Source of the DNA: Duncaniella sp.
GTDB lineage: Bacteria > Bacteroidota > Bacteroidia > Bacteroidales > Muribaculaceae
Assembly: GCF_029054785.1 (NCBI RefSeq)
Contig: NZ_JAIDEN010000087.1
Location: 1-57,082, forward strand
Direction of reading: 5' to 3'
Length of the DNA stretch: 57,082 bases
Part shown: positions 7,898-15,179 of the stretch, in pieces
Layout of the letters: every line of letters starts with the position of its first letter
How positions within the stretch are numbered: position 1 is the first letter of the stretch
Translations under genes and position numbers: made by a program
Notes under the pieces: generated by a model
Databases searched by the model: none
What the model saw: the letters and a program-made list of their open reading frames with translations, nothing else
What the model was told of the DNA's origin: nothing

Positions 7898-8863
7898 CTA
7901 CTTGACCAGATCCATATAGCCGGAATAGCCGTTGGCAGCCATCTCTTCGAGAGGGATGAAACGGAGTGAGGCACTGTTGATGCAGTAGCGGAGTCCGCCG
8001 CTTTCCTGCGGGCCGTCGGGGAAGACGTGGCCCAGGTGCGAATTGCTCCTGATGCTTCTGACCTCGATGCGGTCCATGCCGTGTGACAGATCCCTCGTTT
8101 CTGAGATCAGGTCCTTGCTGATCGGGCGCGAGAAACTCGGCCATCCGCATCCGGAGTCAAACTTGTCGGTCGAGACAAAGAGCGGCTCGCCGTTTATGAC
8201 ATCGACATAGATCCCCTTGCGGTGTTCGTCGTGATATTCGTTGAGAAACGGCGGTTCAGTTGCGTTCTGACGAGTGACGGCATACTGCATCTGAGTCAGC
8301 CGGCTCCGCAGTTCCTCATCCGTGGGGACCGGAAATTTTTCAGCAGTCTTCATCCTTGCCTTCCGGGCTATTTCAAACAGCCGCGGATCAATGTGGCAGT
8401 AGCCCTCAGGGTTCTTTACGAGATAGTCCTGATGATAGTCTTCGGCCTGATAGAAATTCCGGAGCTGAATCACCTCGACGGCAATCGGAGCCTGGTGCTT
8501 CGCGCCCTCTTTGCCGACCTCTTCCAGTGCTATGCGCTGTTGGTCCGGTGTGGTGTAATAGATCCCGGTCCTGTATTGAGTGCCTGTGTCATTTCCCTGG
8601 CGGTTGACGGAAGTCGGATCTATCGTCATGAAATAGAGGCTGATCAGAAAGCGGAGATCGACTTTGTCAGTATCGTAGGTCACACGGACCCCTTCGGCGG
8701 CTCCTGTGCGCCCGGTGCATACGTCCTGATAGGTCGGGTGGGGGATGCGGCTGTTGGCATAGCCCACCTCTGTATCGGTCACCCCGTCGATTTGTCTGAA
8801 AAAGTGCTCGGTGCCCCAGAAACAGCCTCCGGCAAAGTAAATTGTGGCTTCGTGGTTTGTCAT
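7898..8863 (-). CDS. msrAB: Bifunctional methionine sulfoxide reductase MsrA/MsrB
   Basis: A 321-residue fusion repairs both stereoisomers of methionine sulfoxide. The N-terminal MsrA domain (about 5-160) carries GGCFWG with catalytic Cys14. The C-terminal MsrB domain (about 185-315) carries CGWPSF, NSHLGHVF and RYCINSASL with catalytic Cys294. I see no signal peptide, so it is probably cytosolic. The CxxC zinc pairs found in many MsrB are missing, as in other fused forms. It lies 64 bp downstream of the aldo/keto reductase gene on the same strand and may be co-transcribed with it, giving a small stress or detoxification unit. Confidence 0.95.
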   Translation of the reverse strand: MTNHEATIYFAGGCFWGTEHFFRQIDGVTDTEVGYANSRIPHPTYQDVCTGRTGAAEGVRVTYDTDKVDLRFLISLYFMTIDPTSVNRQGNDTGTQYRTGIYYTTPDQQRIALEEVGKEGAKHQAPIAVEVIQLRNFYQAEDYHQDYLVKNPEGYCHIDPRLFEIARKARMKTAEKFPVPTDEELRSRLTQMQYAVTRQNATEPPFLNEYHDEHRKGIYVDVINGEPLFVSTDKFDSGCGWPSFSRPISKDLISETRDLSHGMDRIEVRSIRSNSHLGHVFPDGPQESGGLRYCINSASLRFIPLEEMAANGYSGYMDLVK

Positions 8864-8927
8864 ATTGTTGTATGTCTGATTGATGAAACTTGTCTGAACG
8901 TTCTCTTGTTCAACATCCGCGGGGATG

Positions 8928-9932
8928 TCAAAGTTGTGTGGCGGAGTCGATCAGTCGGAGTTCCTCCTCGCTGAAAGCCGGAGAACGCAGGGCGTTGAGA
9001 TTTTTCTGCAACTGGGCGGTCGAGCTTGCGCCGACAATGACGCTTGTCACTTTCCGGTCTCTCAGAATCCAGGCAAGCGCCATCTCAGCCAGTGACTGTC
9101 CGCGTCGGGTTGCGATTTCATCAAGACTTCTGATCCTGCCGATCATATCCTCGGTCAGAGCCTCCTTTTTCAGATGGCCTCCGTTGGCGATGCGCGAATC
9201 TTCAGGGATGCCGTGGAGATACCTGTCGGTCAGCAGCCCCTGGGCGAGAGGGGAGAACGCGATATATCCGGCGCCGTTTTCGTCCGCACAGCCGATGATT
9301 CCGCCGTTTTCGTCAGAGCGCTCAAGCATATTGTATTTCCCCTGATAGATCAGACAGCGCACGTCGCGGGCGGCGAGATAGTCATAGGCGGTCCGGGCAG
9401 CCTCATAGGGCCAGCGCGAGATCCCGACATAGAGAGCCTTGCCCCGGCGCACAATGTCGACCAGGGCCTGAAGAGTCTCTTCCAGCGGAGTCTCAGGATC
9501 GTAACGATGGCTGTAAAAAAGATCGACATAGTCGAGATTCATCCGCCGCAGGCTCTGGTCAAGACTCGCCGTCAGATATTTCCTGGAACCCCAGTTGCCG
9601 TAAGGGCCGGGCCACATGTCATAGCCGGCCTTTGTCGATATGAAAAGCTCGTCGCGGTAAGGGGCGAATGACTTTTTCATGATCAGGCCGAAGGTCTCTT
9701 CCGCCGAGCCGTATGAAGGGCCGTAGTTGTTGGCAAGGTCAAAGTGGGTGATGCCGTGGTCAAAGGCATAGTGGGTCATGGCGATTGAGTTGGCCAGCGG
9801 GTTGACATCCCCGAAGTTGTGCCACATGCCGAGCGATATTTCAGGCAGCAGTATGCCGCTGCGTCCGCAACGTCGGTATTTCATTCCGCTGTCATATCTG
9901 TCGGCAGCGGGGGAGTAGGGTGCATGGATCAT
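8928..9932 (-). CDS. Aldo/keto reductase, YghZ/Gpr-like
   Basis: A 334-residue NADPH-dependent reductase closely similar in motif order to E. coli YghZ, which reduces L-glyceraldehyde 3-phosphate and methylglyoxal: YRRCGRSG, SLGMWHNFG, FDLANNYGP, STKAGYDMWPGPYG, FYSHRYD, AFSPLAQGLL and IVGASS are all present. Catalytic Asp, Tyr, Lys and His of the AKR fold lie in these motifs. The frame is open up to 10004, but a -7 box (TATCTTTG, 9962 to 9955) lies inside that extension, so the ATG at 9932 is the start. It is divergent from the blaI-type regulator and probably reads on into msrAB. Confidence 0.9.
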   Translation of the reverse strand: MIHAPYSPAADRYDSGMKYRRCGRSGILLPEISLGMWHNFGDVNPLANSIAMTHYAFDHGITHFDLANNYGPSYGSAEETFGLIMKKSFAPYRDELFISTKAGYDMWPGPYGNWGSRKYLTASLDQSLRRMNLDYVDLFYSHRYDPETPLEETLQALVDIVRRGKALYVGISRWPYEAARTAYDYLAARDVRCLIYQGKYNMLERSDENGGIIGCADENGAGYIAFSPLAQGLLTDRYLHGIPEDSRIANGGHLKKEALTEDMIGRIRSLDEIATRRGQSLAEMALAWILRDRKVTSVIVGASSTAQLQKNLNALRSPAFSEEELRLIDSATQL

Positions 9933-9954
9933 GGTCTGGTTGATTTCTTGATTG

Positions 9955-9962
9955 CAAAGATA
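9955..9962 (-). promoter_or_regulatory. -7 box of the aldo/keto reductase gene
   Basis: TATCTTTG on the minus strand, about 22 nt before the chosen ATG (9932). It decides the start by excluding the longer frame. Confidence 0.6.
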
Positions 9963-10067
9963 TAAAAAGCTCTGCTGAAAATTGAGTTGGTAAAGGGGCC
10001 GCAAGAGAACTACCGGGTATCTTGCCTGAAATTAAAGAAAATTAACGCGATGAACTGATTGTTTAGT

Positions 10068-10121
10068 TTTGGAACTTAAAAAATAGTTTATATCTTTGCC
10101 ATGTCAACTAACGTATTAGTT
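10068..10121 (+). promoter_or_regulatory. Promoter and dyad operator of the BlaI/BlaR1-type pair
   Basis: TTTG (10068-10071) and TATCTTTG (10091-10098) are spaced by 19 bases, a textbook Bacteroidota promoter. Directly downstream AACTAA-CGTA-TTAGTT (10106-10121) is a perfect dyad overlapping the expected start of transcription. BlaI/MecI repressors bind short AT-rich dyads at such positions, so this is the likely site of autorepression. Confidence 0.65.
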
Positions 10122-10153
10122 AGAAACACCCCCCTAACAATATTCTCTTGATT

Positions 10154-10540
10154 ATGAAACCAGGAAGAAAACCTCAGATTCTGACGGAAAAAGAAACTGT
10201 CATCATGCGCATGCTCTGGGAGCGCGGGCCTATGTTTGTCCGCGAGATGCTTGAAATCTATCCCGAACCAAAGCCACATTTCAACACGATCTCGACCATT
10301 GTGCGTATTCTCGAAGAGAAAGGCCATGTCAGCCATGAAGTCTTCGGTGGCTCACACCGCTATTATGCAGTGGCCCGCCAGGAAGATTTCCGCAAAAAAT
10401 CTCTTGCACGCCTGGTCAGCGACTATTTCAACAATTCCTACAAGAATGCCGTTTCCGCACTTGTCGAAGAAGAGAAGATCTCGGTTGAAGAGCTTCGTGA
10501 GATCATTGACCTGGTCGAGCGCAAGAACAGCGACAGGTAA
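10154..10540 (+). CDS. BlaI/MecI-family transcriptional repressor
   Basis: A 128-residue winged-helix repressor of the BlaI/MecI/CopY type: N-terminal wHTH (about 8-75, with ILTEKETVIMRMLWERGP and TISTIVRILEEKGHV) and a C-terminal dimerisation helix region (about 80-120). Family members repress their own operon and are cleaved when the partner BlaR1 protease senses a signal. The start is ATG 10154; a TTG two codons earlier is less likely. A dyad at 10106-10121 is its probable operator. The partner protease gene follows after 63 bp. No beta-lactamase is nearby, so the regulated target is not visible in the window. Confidence 0.92.
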   Translation: MKPGRKPQILTEKETVIMRMLWERGPMFVREMLEIYPEPKPHFNTISTIVRILEEKGHVSHEVFGGSHRYYAVARQEDFRKKSLARLVSDYFNNSYKNAVSALVEEEKISVEELREIIDLVERKNSDR

Positions 10541-10603
10541 GATCCGGATCAGAAATCCTATAAAAAAACGCAATTGTTTCGTTAACCAACCTCCCCTCCT
10601 TTT

Positions 10604-12310
10604 ATGGGCGCAATTTTTTCCTATTCGCTTTATAGCTCCATTCTCCTCTCCCTGTTGTATCTGTCCTACAAATGGGTGCTTGCCGGAGAAAATCAGCACA
10701 CCTACAATCGCGCGGCTCTCTGGCTCATCTATGCCGCATCGTTGTTGGCCTTGCCTGTCATCGGTTTTCTCGGCTCGCTCTCGGCTCAGGCCCCTGTTGC
10801 GATGCCGGAGATCGAAGTGGGAGAGATCGGCATCAGCTATATGGCCGATGAAGTGGCGGCTGCCCGACCGCCTTTGTGGCTGACGGTCTTGCTCTGGATC
10901 TATCTTGTGGGGATTGCAGCTGTCACGGCTTACACTCTGTGGATCGGCTTCCGGCTCTGGCGCATAATCGCTGCGGGTACATTTGTCAGCGAAGGCCGTT
11001 TTAAGGTTGTGCTTACCGATGAAGCCGGGATAGCCCCGTTCAGCTGGTGCCGCTATGTGGTCATGAGCCGTCGCGACTGGGAGGAAGGCGGACAGATGAT
11101 TCTGACACATGAACTGAAGCATCTCGGCCTGCACCACTGGATTGACTTGCTTGTGGCTCAGCTTGTCGGCATTTTCCAATGGTACAATCCTGCCGCATGG
11201 CTGATGCGTGAGGAACTTAAAACCGTCCATGAATATCAGGCCGACAAGGCTGTGCTCGATTCCGGCATTCCTGCCCGTGACTATCAGATGTTGTTAATAA
11301 AAAAGGCTGTCGGCGCGAGATTCCCGTCACTTGCCAACAGCCTGAATCATAGTAAACTTAAAAAACGTATCACCATGATGTACAATCAAAATTCGTCGGC
11401 CTCCCGCCGTCTGCGCGGTCTGGCCCTGGTTCCTGCGCTCGTCGCAGCCATCGCAGTCACTGATGTCGAAGCCGTTGCTTCGGTAATTGAAGATCTCTCG
11501 TCCGCCGAAATGGTCATACCATTGGCCGAAGAAACTCTTCTGACAACTCAGAAGTCTTCCGATGAAACTGTTGCAGTCCTGAAGGAAAGCGATGCGGCTC
11601 TTTACGGCGGACAAGCCCGTGAGACTGTTGCGGAGGCAATCGGACGCAAAGATAGTGAAAACGCCGGAATTTCGCAAAATGAAACCCTTCCGGCTCCTCA
11701 GGAGACTCCCGCCGCCATCACCGATGAGCCGCAGACGTCAGCTGACAATCAGTCAGACAAATCGATTTTCTTTGAGTGTGAACAGAAGCCTGAATTTCCC
11801 GGCGGCGAAGCTGCTCTGTTGAAATATCTCTCTGAAAACATCCGCTATCCCAAGAATGCTCATGACAATAAGATTGAGGGGCGTGTGGTGATCAGTTTCG
11901 TCATTCAGAAAGACGGAACCATCGGGGAGACTAAAATCCAGCGCAGCGTAGATCCCGAACTTGACGCGGAGGCTGAACGTGTGGTCCGCTCACTCCCTGT
12001 CTTTACTCCCGGTAAGATGAACGGCAAAGCTGTCGCAGTCTGGTACTCCTTGCCCATTACTTTCAAGCTGAAAGGAATGGATACAGGGAGGGAAGATGAT
12101 GGACTCAGCAGCCGTGCAGCCGCTGTGCTTGTCAACGGTCGCCCGGTGGTTATGGTTGCCGGAGAGAATGTAGCTGTCGACGTATATGTTGACGGTAAGA
12201 TTTTCGAAGGCCGTATGGATGAGATTGATCCGAACACAATTCAGGAAATCAGAGTCGAGAAAGGCAAGGGAGAGAAAAAAGACGCCATCTACGTCACCCT
12301 GAAAAAGTAG
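10604..12310 (+). CDS. BlaR1-type M56 membrane protease fused to a TonB C-terminal domain
   Basis: 568 residues. About four N-terminal membrane helices surround an M56 zinc peptidase with HELKH (His169, Glu170, His173) and a downstream EYQAD (Glu210). After a transmembrane segment near 265-285 comes a disordered Ser/Glu/Pro linker, then a TonB-C domain (about 392-495: EFPGGEAALLKYL, YP, GRVVISFVIQKDG). The last 70 residues (IDPNTIQEIRVEKGKGEKKD) resemble the plug-like tail seen in several Bacteroidota BlaR1 homologues. The usual penicillin-binding sensor domain is absent, so the signal is probably not a beta-lactam but an envelope cue. It is in an operon with the repressor. Confidence 0.88.
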   Translation: MGAIFSYSLYSSILLSLLYLSYKWVLAGENQHTYNRAALWLIYAASLLALPVIGFLGSLSAQAPVAMPEIEVGEIGISYMADEVAAARPPLWLTVLLWIYLVGIAAVTAYTLWIGFRLWRIIAAGTFVSEGRFKVVLTDEAGIAPFSWCRYVVMSRRDWEEGGQMILTHELKHLGLHHWIDLLVAQLVGIFQWYNPAAWLMREELKTVHEYQADKAVLDSGIPARDYQMLLIKKAVGARFPSLANSLNHSKLKKRITMMYNQNSSASRRLRGLALVPALVAAIAVTDVEAVASVIEDLSSAEMVIPLAEETLLTTQKSSDETVAVLKESDAALYGGQARETVAEAIGRKDSENAGISQNETLPAPQETPAAITDEPQTSADNQSDKSIFFECEQKPEFPGGEAALLKYLSENIRYPKNAHDNKIEGRVVISFVIQKDGTIGETKIQRSVDPELDAEAERVVRSLPVFTPGKMNGKAVAVWYSLPITFKLKGMDTGREDDGLSSRAAAVLVNGRPVVMVAGENVAVDVYVDGKIFEGRMDEIDPNTIQEIRVEKGKGEKKDAIYVTLKK

Positions 12311-12340
12311 CCCGGCAACACTGCCGCTAAATCGCAGTTA
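12311..12340. other. Short spacer between blaR1-type gene and mobile element
   Basis: The gap between the BlaR1-type gene and the DUF4143 ATPase (12311-12651) is filled by this spacer, the MITE-like element and a terminator. It has no coding frame. Confidence 0.5.
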
Positions 12341-12568
12341 AGAGGTTGTTTAAAAACAAGAGTTAAAATCTGAGTGGTGTATCTTTTAGATAAATTGTTG
12401 TAAATGAGAAAGGAGCATAGCGAGCTATGCGACTGACGAATTTCAACAATTTAGCAAAAGAGACACCAAGGCTAAGGTAACTTTAAAAATTCTCAGATAT
12501 GAAATTATTAAAAGGGAAAAAGATAATACCGTCGCTCAGATTTTAACTATTGTTTTTAAACAACCTCT
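12341..12568. mobile_element. MITE-like element, 228 bp, 34-bp terminal inverted repeats
   Basis: The left end (12341-12374, AGAGGTTG...ATCTGAG) and right end (12535-12568) are reverse complements with one mismatch in 34. Inside, 12376-12405 pairs with about 12439-12466 (GGTGT..CTTTT / AAAAGAGACACC), crowned by GCATAG-CGAG-CTATGC (12415-12430), so the middle folds as one 91-nt hairpin. There is no transposase. This is the architecture of a MITE mobilised in trans; no target-site duplication is clear (flanks TTA and AAG). It lies between the BlaR1-type gene and that gene's terminator. Solo ends occur at 7839-7866 and 35785-35808. Confidence 0.8.
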
Positions 12569-12591
12569 AAGTAATATAAATATACATAAAG

Positions 12592-12635
12592 AGGCGGTCC
12601 CCGGCTGGTTGAAGTTCGGGACCGCCTTGATTTTT
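12592..12635 (+). terminator. Terminator of the BlaI/BlaR1 operon
   Basis: AGGCGGTCCC (12592-12601) pairs with GGGACCGCCT (12618-12627), then TGATTTTT. The MITE-like element has apparently inserted between the gene and this terminator. On the other strand the tail is less T-rich, but it could also stop the ATPase transcript. Confidence 0.82.
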
Positions 12636-12651
12636 AACGAATTGGTTTCGG

Positions 12652-13827
12652 TTAATAGTTAAGTCCGAAATGCCAGAGCGGGATGAATTCATTGTGGCCA
12701 TATTCAATATCATCACGCACTATGATGCCGTTGCTGACACCATCAAGCTGCTTTTTCCCTTTCTTTGCACCTCCGACTTCAAAAGTATATTTCCCGATAC
12801 GGAAATCAGAGACTTTAGAGGAGACAACATCGTTGTTGACTCTCATCTGGTTAAAGAAAAACGTTTCGCGGATATTTCCGATATTCGGACTTGTCTCGGC
12901 AATCGCATACATCAGATTCGGGTTGTCGACATAGGTTTTCTCAACTTTCCCAAGACCGCGCAGTCCTCCGGTTTCATCGCGCAACTGTCCGATCATTCCT
13001 GCCATTTCCAGATAAAGCATATAGTCAGGAACATCGTTTTTGCTGACTTTCAGTTCGGTGCTGAGGTTCATGACACTTGGCTTGAAAGGCGAGAGTTCCG
13101 ATACTATGGCCAACATTCGTTTCAGTTTGCGGGCGGTAGAGATATTCATTCCCGCATATTGGGGAATGTCTACCTCGATGGTCTGCGCGACTATCTGTTG
13201 CAGCCTGATATCATAGCCCTCCAGATTGCAGAACGGGTAATAGCCTTTGGAAAGATAGTCTCTGAACAGCGGCAAAGGGTGGATGCCGTCAGGAAATTGA
13301 ACTTTGTGGTCAATGATTTCTTCAAGAGAGTAGACCGGAAATCTGATTCCTTGAAACAATTCAAGGTATTCGCGGAACGAAAGTCCCTGCATTTCAAATA
13401 TCAGTGCTCTGCGGCTGAGGTCGGCACTCCCTTTCCGGATATCAAGAATCGAACTGCCTGTAAAAATGACCTGGAGGTCGCTGTGCACATCATAAATCTG
13501 TTTCAATTCCCTTGACCATCCGTCATATTTGTGTATTTCATCAATAATCAGGTGTTTGCCTCCTTCTTTAACGAAGTCATCGGCAAGATCGCTGATGGTA
13601 TTGTTGGCGAAATATGTATGATCGGCGGAGACATAAAGCCATCCTTTGCGGTCATCATGGCTCAGGAGGTATTGTTTGACCATTGTGGATTTACCCACAC
13701 CTCTTGGGCCGATGATTCCGATCATGCGGTCATTCCATAGAATGCGGTCGTACATATAGCGTTGGAACTGCAACGGTGTGCGTTTCAGCTCCTCTTCCAT
13801 ATATGCTATAAGTTTTAAATCAATCAT
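12652..13827 (-). CDS. AAA ATPase with DUF4143
   Basis: A 391-residue ATPase of the large, poorly understood archaeal/bacterial AAA_14-DUF4143 family. The N-terminal P-loop is GPRGVGKS (40-47), Walker B is HLIIDEIHKY, sensor-1 is IFTGSS, and the C-terminal DUF4143 half ends with a nuclease-like fold (ETFFFNQM...YTFEVGG..K). The start at 13827 (MIDLKLIAYM) is chosen because a TATCTTTG box covers 13846-13853, which excludes the upstream methionine at 13848. Three palindromic 33-bp repeats lie just upstream. Members are often multicopy in Bacteroidales and are suspected accessory genes; the precise function is unknown. Confidence 0.88.
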   Translation of the reverse strand: MIDLKLIAYMEEELKRTPLQFQRYMYDRILWNDRMIGIIGPRGVGKSTMVKQYLLSHDDRKGWLYVSADHTYFANNTISDLADDFVKEGGKHLIIDEIHKYDGWSRELKQIYDVHSDLQVIFTGSSILDIRKGSADLSRRALIFEMQGLSFREYLELFQGIRFPVYSLEEIIDHKVQFPDGIHPLPLFRDYLSKGYYPFCNLEGYDIRLQQIVAQTIEVDIPQYAGMNISTARKLKRMLAIVSELSPFKPSVMNLSTELKVSKNDVPDYMLYLEMAGMIGQLRDETGGLRGLGKVEKTYVDNPNLMYAIAETSPNIGNIRETFFFNQMRVNNDVVSSKVSDFRIGKYTFEVGGAKKGKKQLDGVSNGIIVRDDIEYGHNEFIPLWHFGLNY

Positions 13828-13845
13828 TGCAGTATTGTGTTTCTG

Positions 13846-13853
13846 CAAAGATA
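13846..13853 (-). promoter_or_regulatory. -7 box of the DUF4143 ATPase
   Basis: TATCTTTG on the minus strand, 19 nt before ATG 13827. The place where the -33 element should be falls inside the first palindromic repeat unit. Confidence 0.6.
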
Positions 13854-13860
13854 ATCATTT

Positions 13861-13958
13861 TCCCCTCAAAAGGGAAAGATTTTGCGAAATTTGTCCCCTT
13901 TGAGGGGAAAGATTTGCGTGATTTTGTCCCCTTTGAGGGGAAATTGCGCGATTTAGCC
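13861..13958. repeat. Three tandem 33-bp units, each with a palindrome
   Basis: Units start at 13861, 13894 and 13927 (spacing exactly 33). Units two and three open with TCCCCTTTGAGGGGA, a six-base-arm palindrome; unit one has the variant CCCTcaaaAGGG. The palindrome is followed by AAAGATTT and GCG-A/T-rich spacers. Because 33 is divisible by three, both strands read as a repeated 11-residue peptide, which makes false small frames. They lie between the DUF4143 ATPase promoter and the end of the GT2 gene and overlap the expected -33 region. Confidence 0.85.
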
Positions 13959-13992
13959 TCAAAAATGAGCATGAAAGCAGTGCTTCGCCGCA

Positions 13993-15033
13993 TTAGCCGC
14001 GTAGGCGTCGGCTGAGGTCTGACAGCAGTTTGATCACTTGCGGGAATCTGACATGGGTCCATATCTTGAAGCGCAGTTTCAGTGGCCGGGCCTTATAGTG
14101 GGGGTTCGAGCGGTAGTCGGGCAGATGGCGTGAGATAGTCTTGCGGATATAGTTGTGGCGCAGCATCGGCACACGGTCAAAACGGTAGATGCAGCCGAAT
14201 ATGCTGTGGGTGAAATACTGGTTGATGAAGATGAAATCCAGCTCATCCTTGTTGCGCTCATAAAGGCCGAGCCGTTTGAGATTTTCCATCAGCATCACGG
14301 CTGAGGAAAGGCGGTCAAAGAACCGGTAATTGTTGGTCGAACGTGTGACCGAGGCATTGTCGAAGCGATAGAGATAGAGCGCCTCGTTGATTTTCACCGG
14401 ATTTTGAGCTGAAAGCTGAATGGCGAGCGCCACGGCATTGTCCTCATAGAAGACTTTCTCAGGGAAAAACAGATTGTTGGCAGTGATAAGTTCTTTGCGA
14501 TACATTGCCGACCACACAGGAGTGGACCGCTGCATCACTCTGCGTCTCAGCTCTTCTCCGCGAAGTCCGGCAGCGTCGTCGGCGAGCTGGCATATGCGCT
14601 CGCCGAGGTTTGTGGGCGATGATGTAAAACGGGCATAGTCGAAAATGACCATGTCGGCATTTTCTTTCTTTGCTGTTTTCAGGCAAGTTTCCACCGCATC
14701 TTCTCGCAGAGCGTCGTCAGCGTCCACAAACATCACATATTCTCCGCGGGCCTCGCGCAGCGCCCGGTTGCGCCCGCCCCCCTGCTTGATGTTGACCGGA
14801 GAGTCGATGACGCGCATGTGGCCGAGTATGCCGGTCCGGGCAAAATCTTTGTCGGCCAATTCTTTGAGCAGCGCAAGGCTCCCGTCGGTCGAAGCGTCAT
14901 TGAAACAGATAAGTTCAAAATCGATTTCTGTCTGCCTGAGAACCGAGCCGACAGAATCATTGAGAAACTTTTCGGCATTGTAGACAGGCATAATGATGCT
15001 GACGGAGGGATGTTTGGTGGAAGACGTAGACAT
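13993..15033 (-). CDS. Glycosyltransferase family 2
   Basis: 346 residues with a GT-A nucleotide-sugar domain at the N-terminus: VSIIMPVYNAEKFL (about 11-24), FNDASTDGS, GGGRNRALREARGEYVMFVDADD, where DADD binds the metal. The C-terminal half is helical and basic without clear membrane helices. It belongs to the GT2 group that adds sugars to surface polysaccharide or lipid-linked glycans in the cytoplasm; donor and acceptor cannot be told. It stands alone and is divergent from the radical-SAM gene, with overlapping mirror-image promoters at 15070-15090. Low-complexity repeats begin just beyond its stop codon. Confidence 0.9.
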   Translation of the reverse strand: MSTSSTKHPSVSIIMPVYNAEKFLNDSVGSVLRQTEIDFELICFNDASTDGSLALLKELADKDFARTGILGHMRVIDSPVNIKQGGGRNRALREARGEYVMFVDADDALREDAVETCLKTAKKENADMVIFDYARFTSSPTNLGERICQLADDAAGLRGEELRRRVMQRSTPVWSAMYRKELITANNLFFPEKVFYEDNAVALAIQLSAQNPVKINEALYLYRFDNASVTRSTNNYRFFDRLSSAVMLMENLKRLGLYERNKDELDFIFINQYFTHSIFGCIYRFDRVPMLRHNYIRKTISRHLPDYRSNPHYKARPLKLRFKIWTHVRFPQVIKLLSDLSRRLRG

Positions 15034-15069
15034 TGTTGGCAGAATGATGAAACAAAATAATGCTTTGGA

Positions 15070-15090
15070 ACAAAAATAGTCTATTTTTGT
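15070..15090. promoter_or_regulatory. Overlapping divergent -7 boxes in a perfect inverted repeat
   Basis: ACAAAAATAG (15070-15079), one T, then CTATTTTTGT (15081-15090). Each arm reads TATTTTTG outward, so both the GT2 gene (minus) and the radical-SAM gene (plus) could start here. A second plus-strand box, TAATTTTG (15165-15172), lies only seven bases before the radical-SAM ATG and would give an almost leaderless message. Confidence 0.5.
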
Positions 15091-15179
15091 AAAACAATCA
15101 GATTGTGTGATGCGGCTAAACTATTTTTAACATTACTGTGCATCGCTACGGCTCATCGCGATATTAATTTTGCAATGTT

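Noticed and set aside
13820..14062. Small frames on both strands over the 33-bp repeats, encoding an 11-residue periodic peptide
   Set aside because: The periodicity follows from repeat length divisible by three. One frame overlaps the GT2 end, the other the ATPase start; DNA palindromes explain the sequence better.
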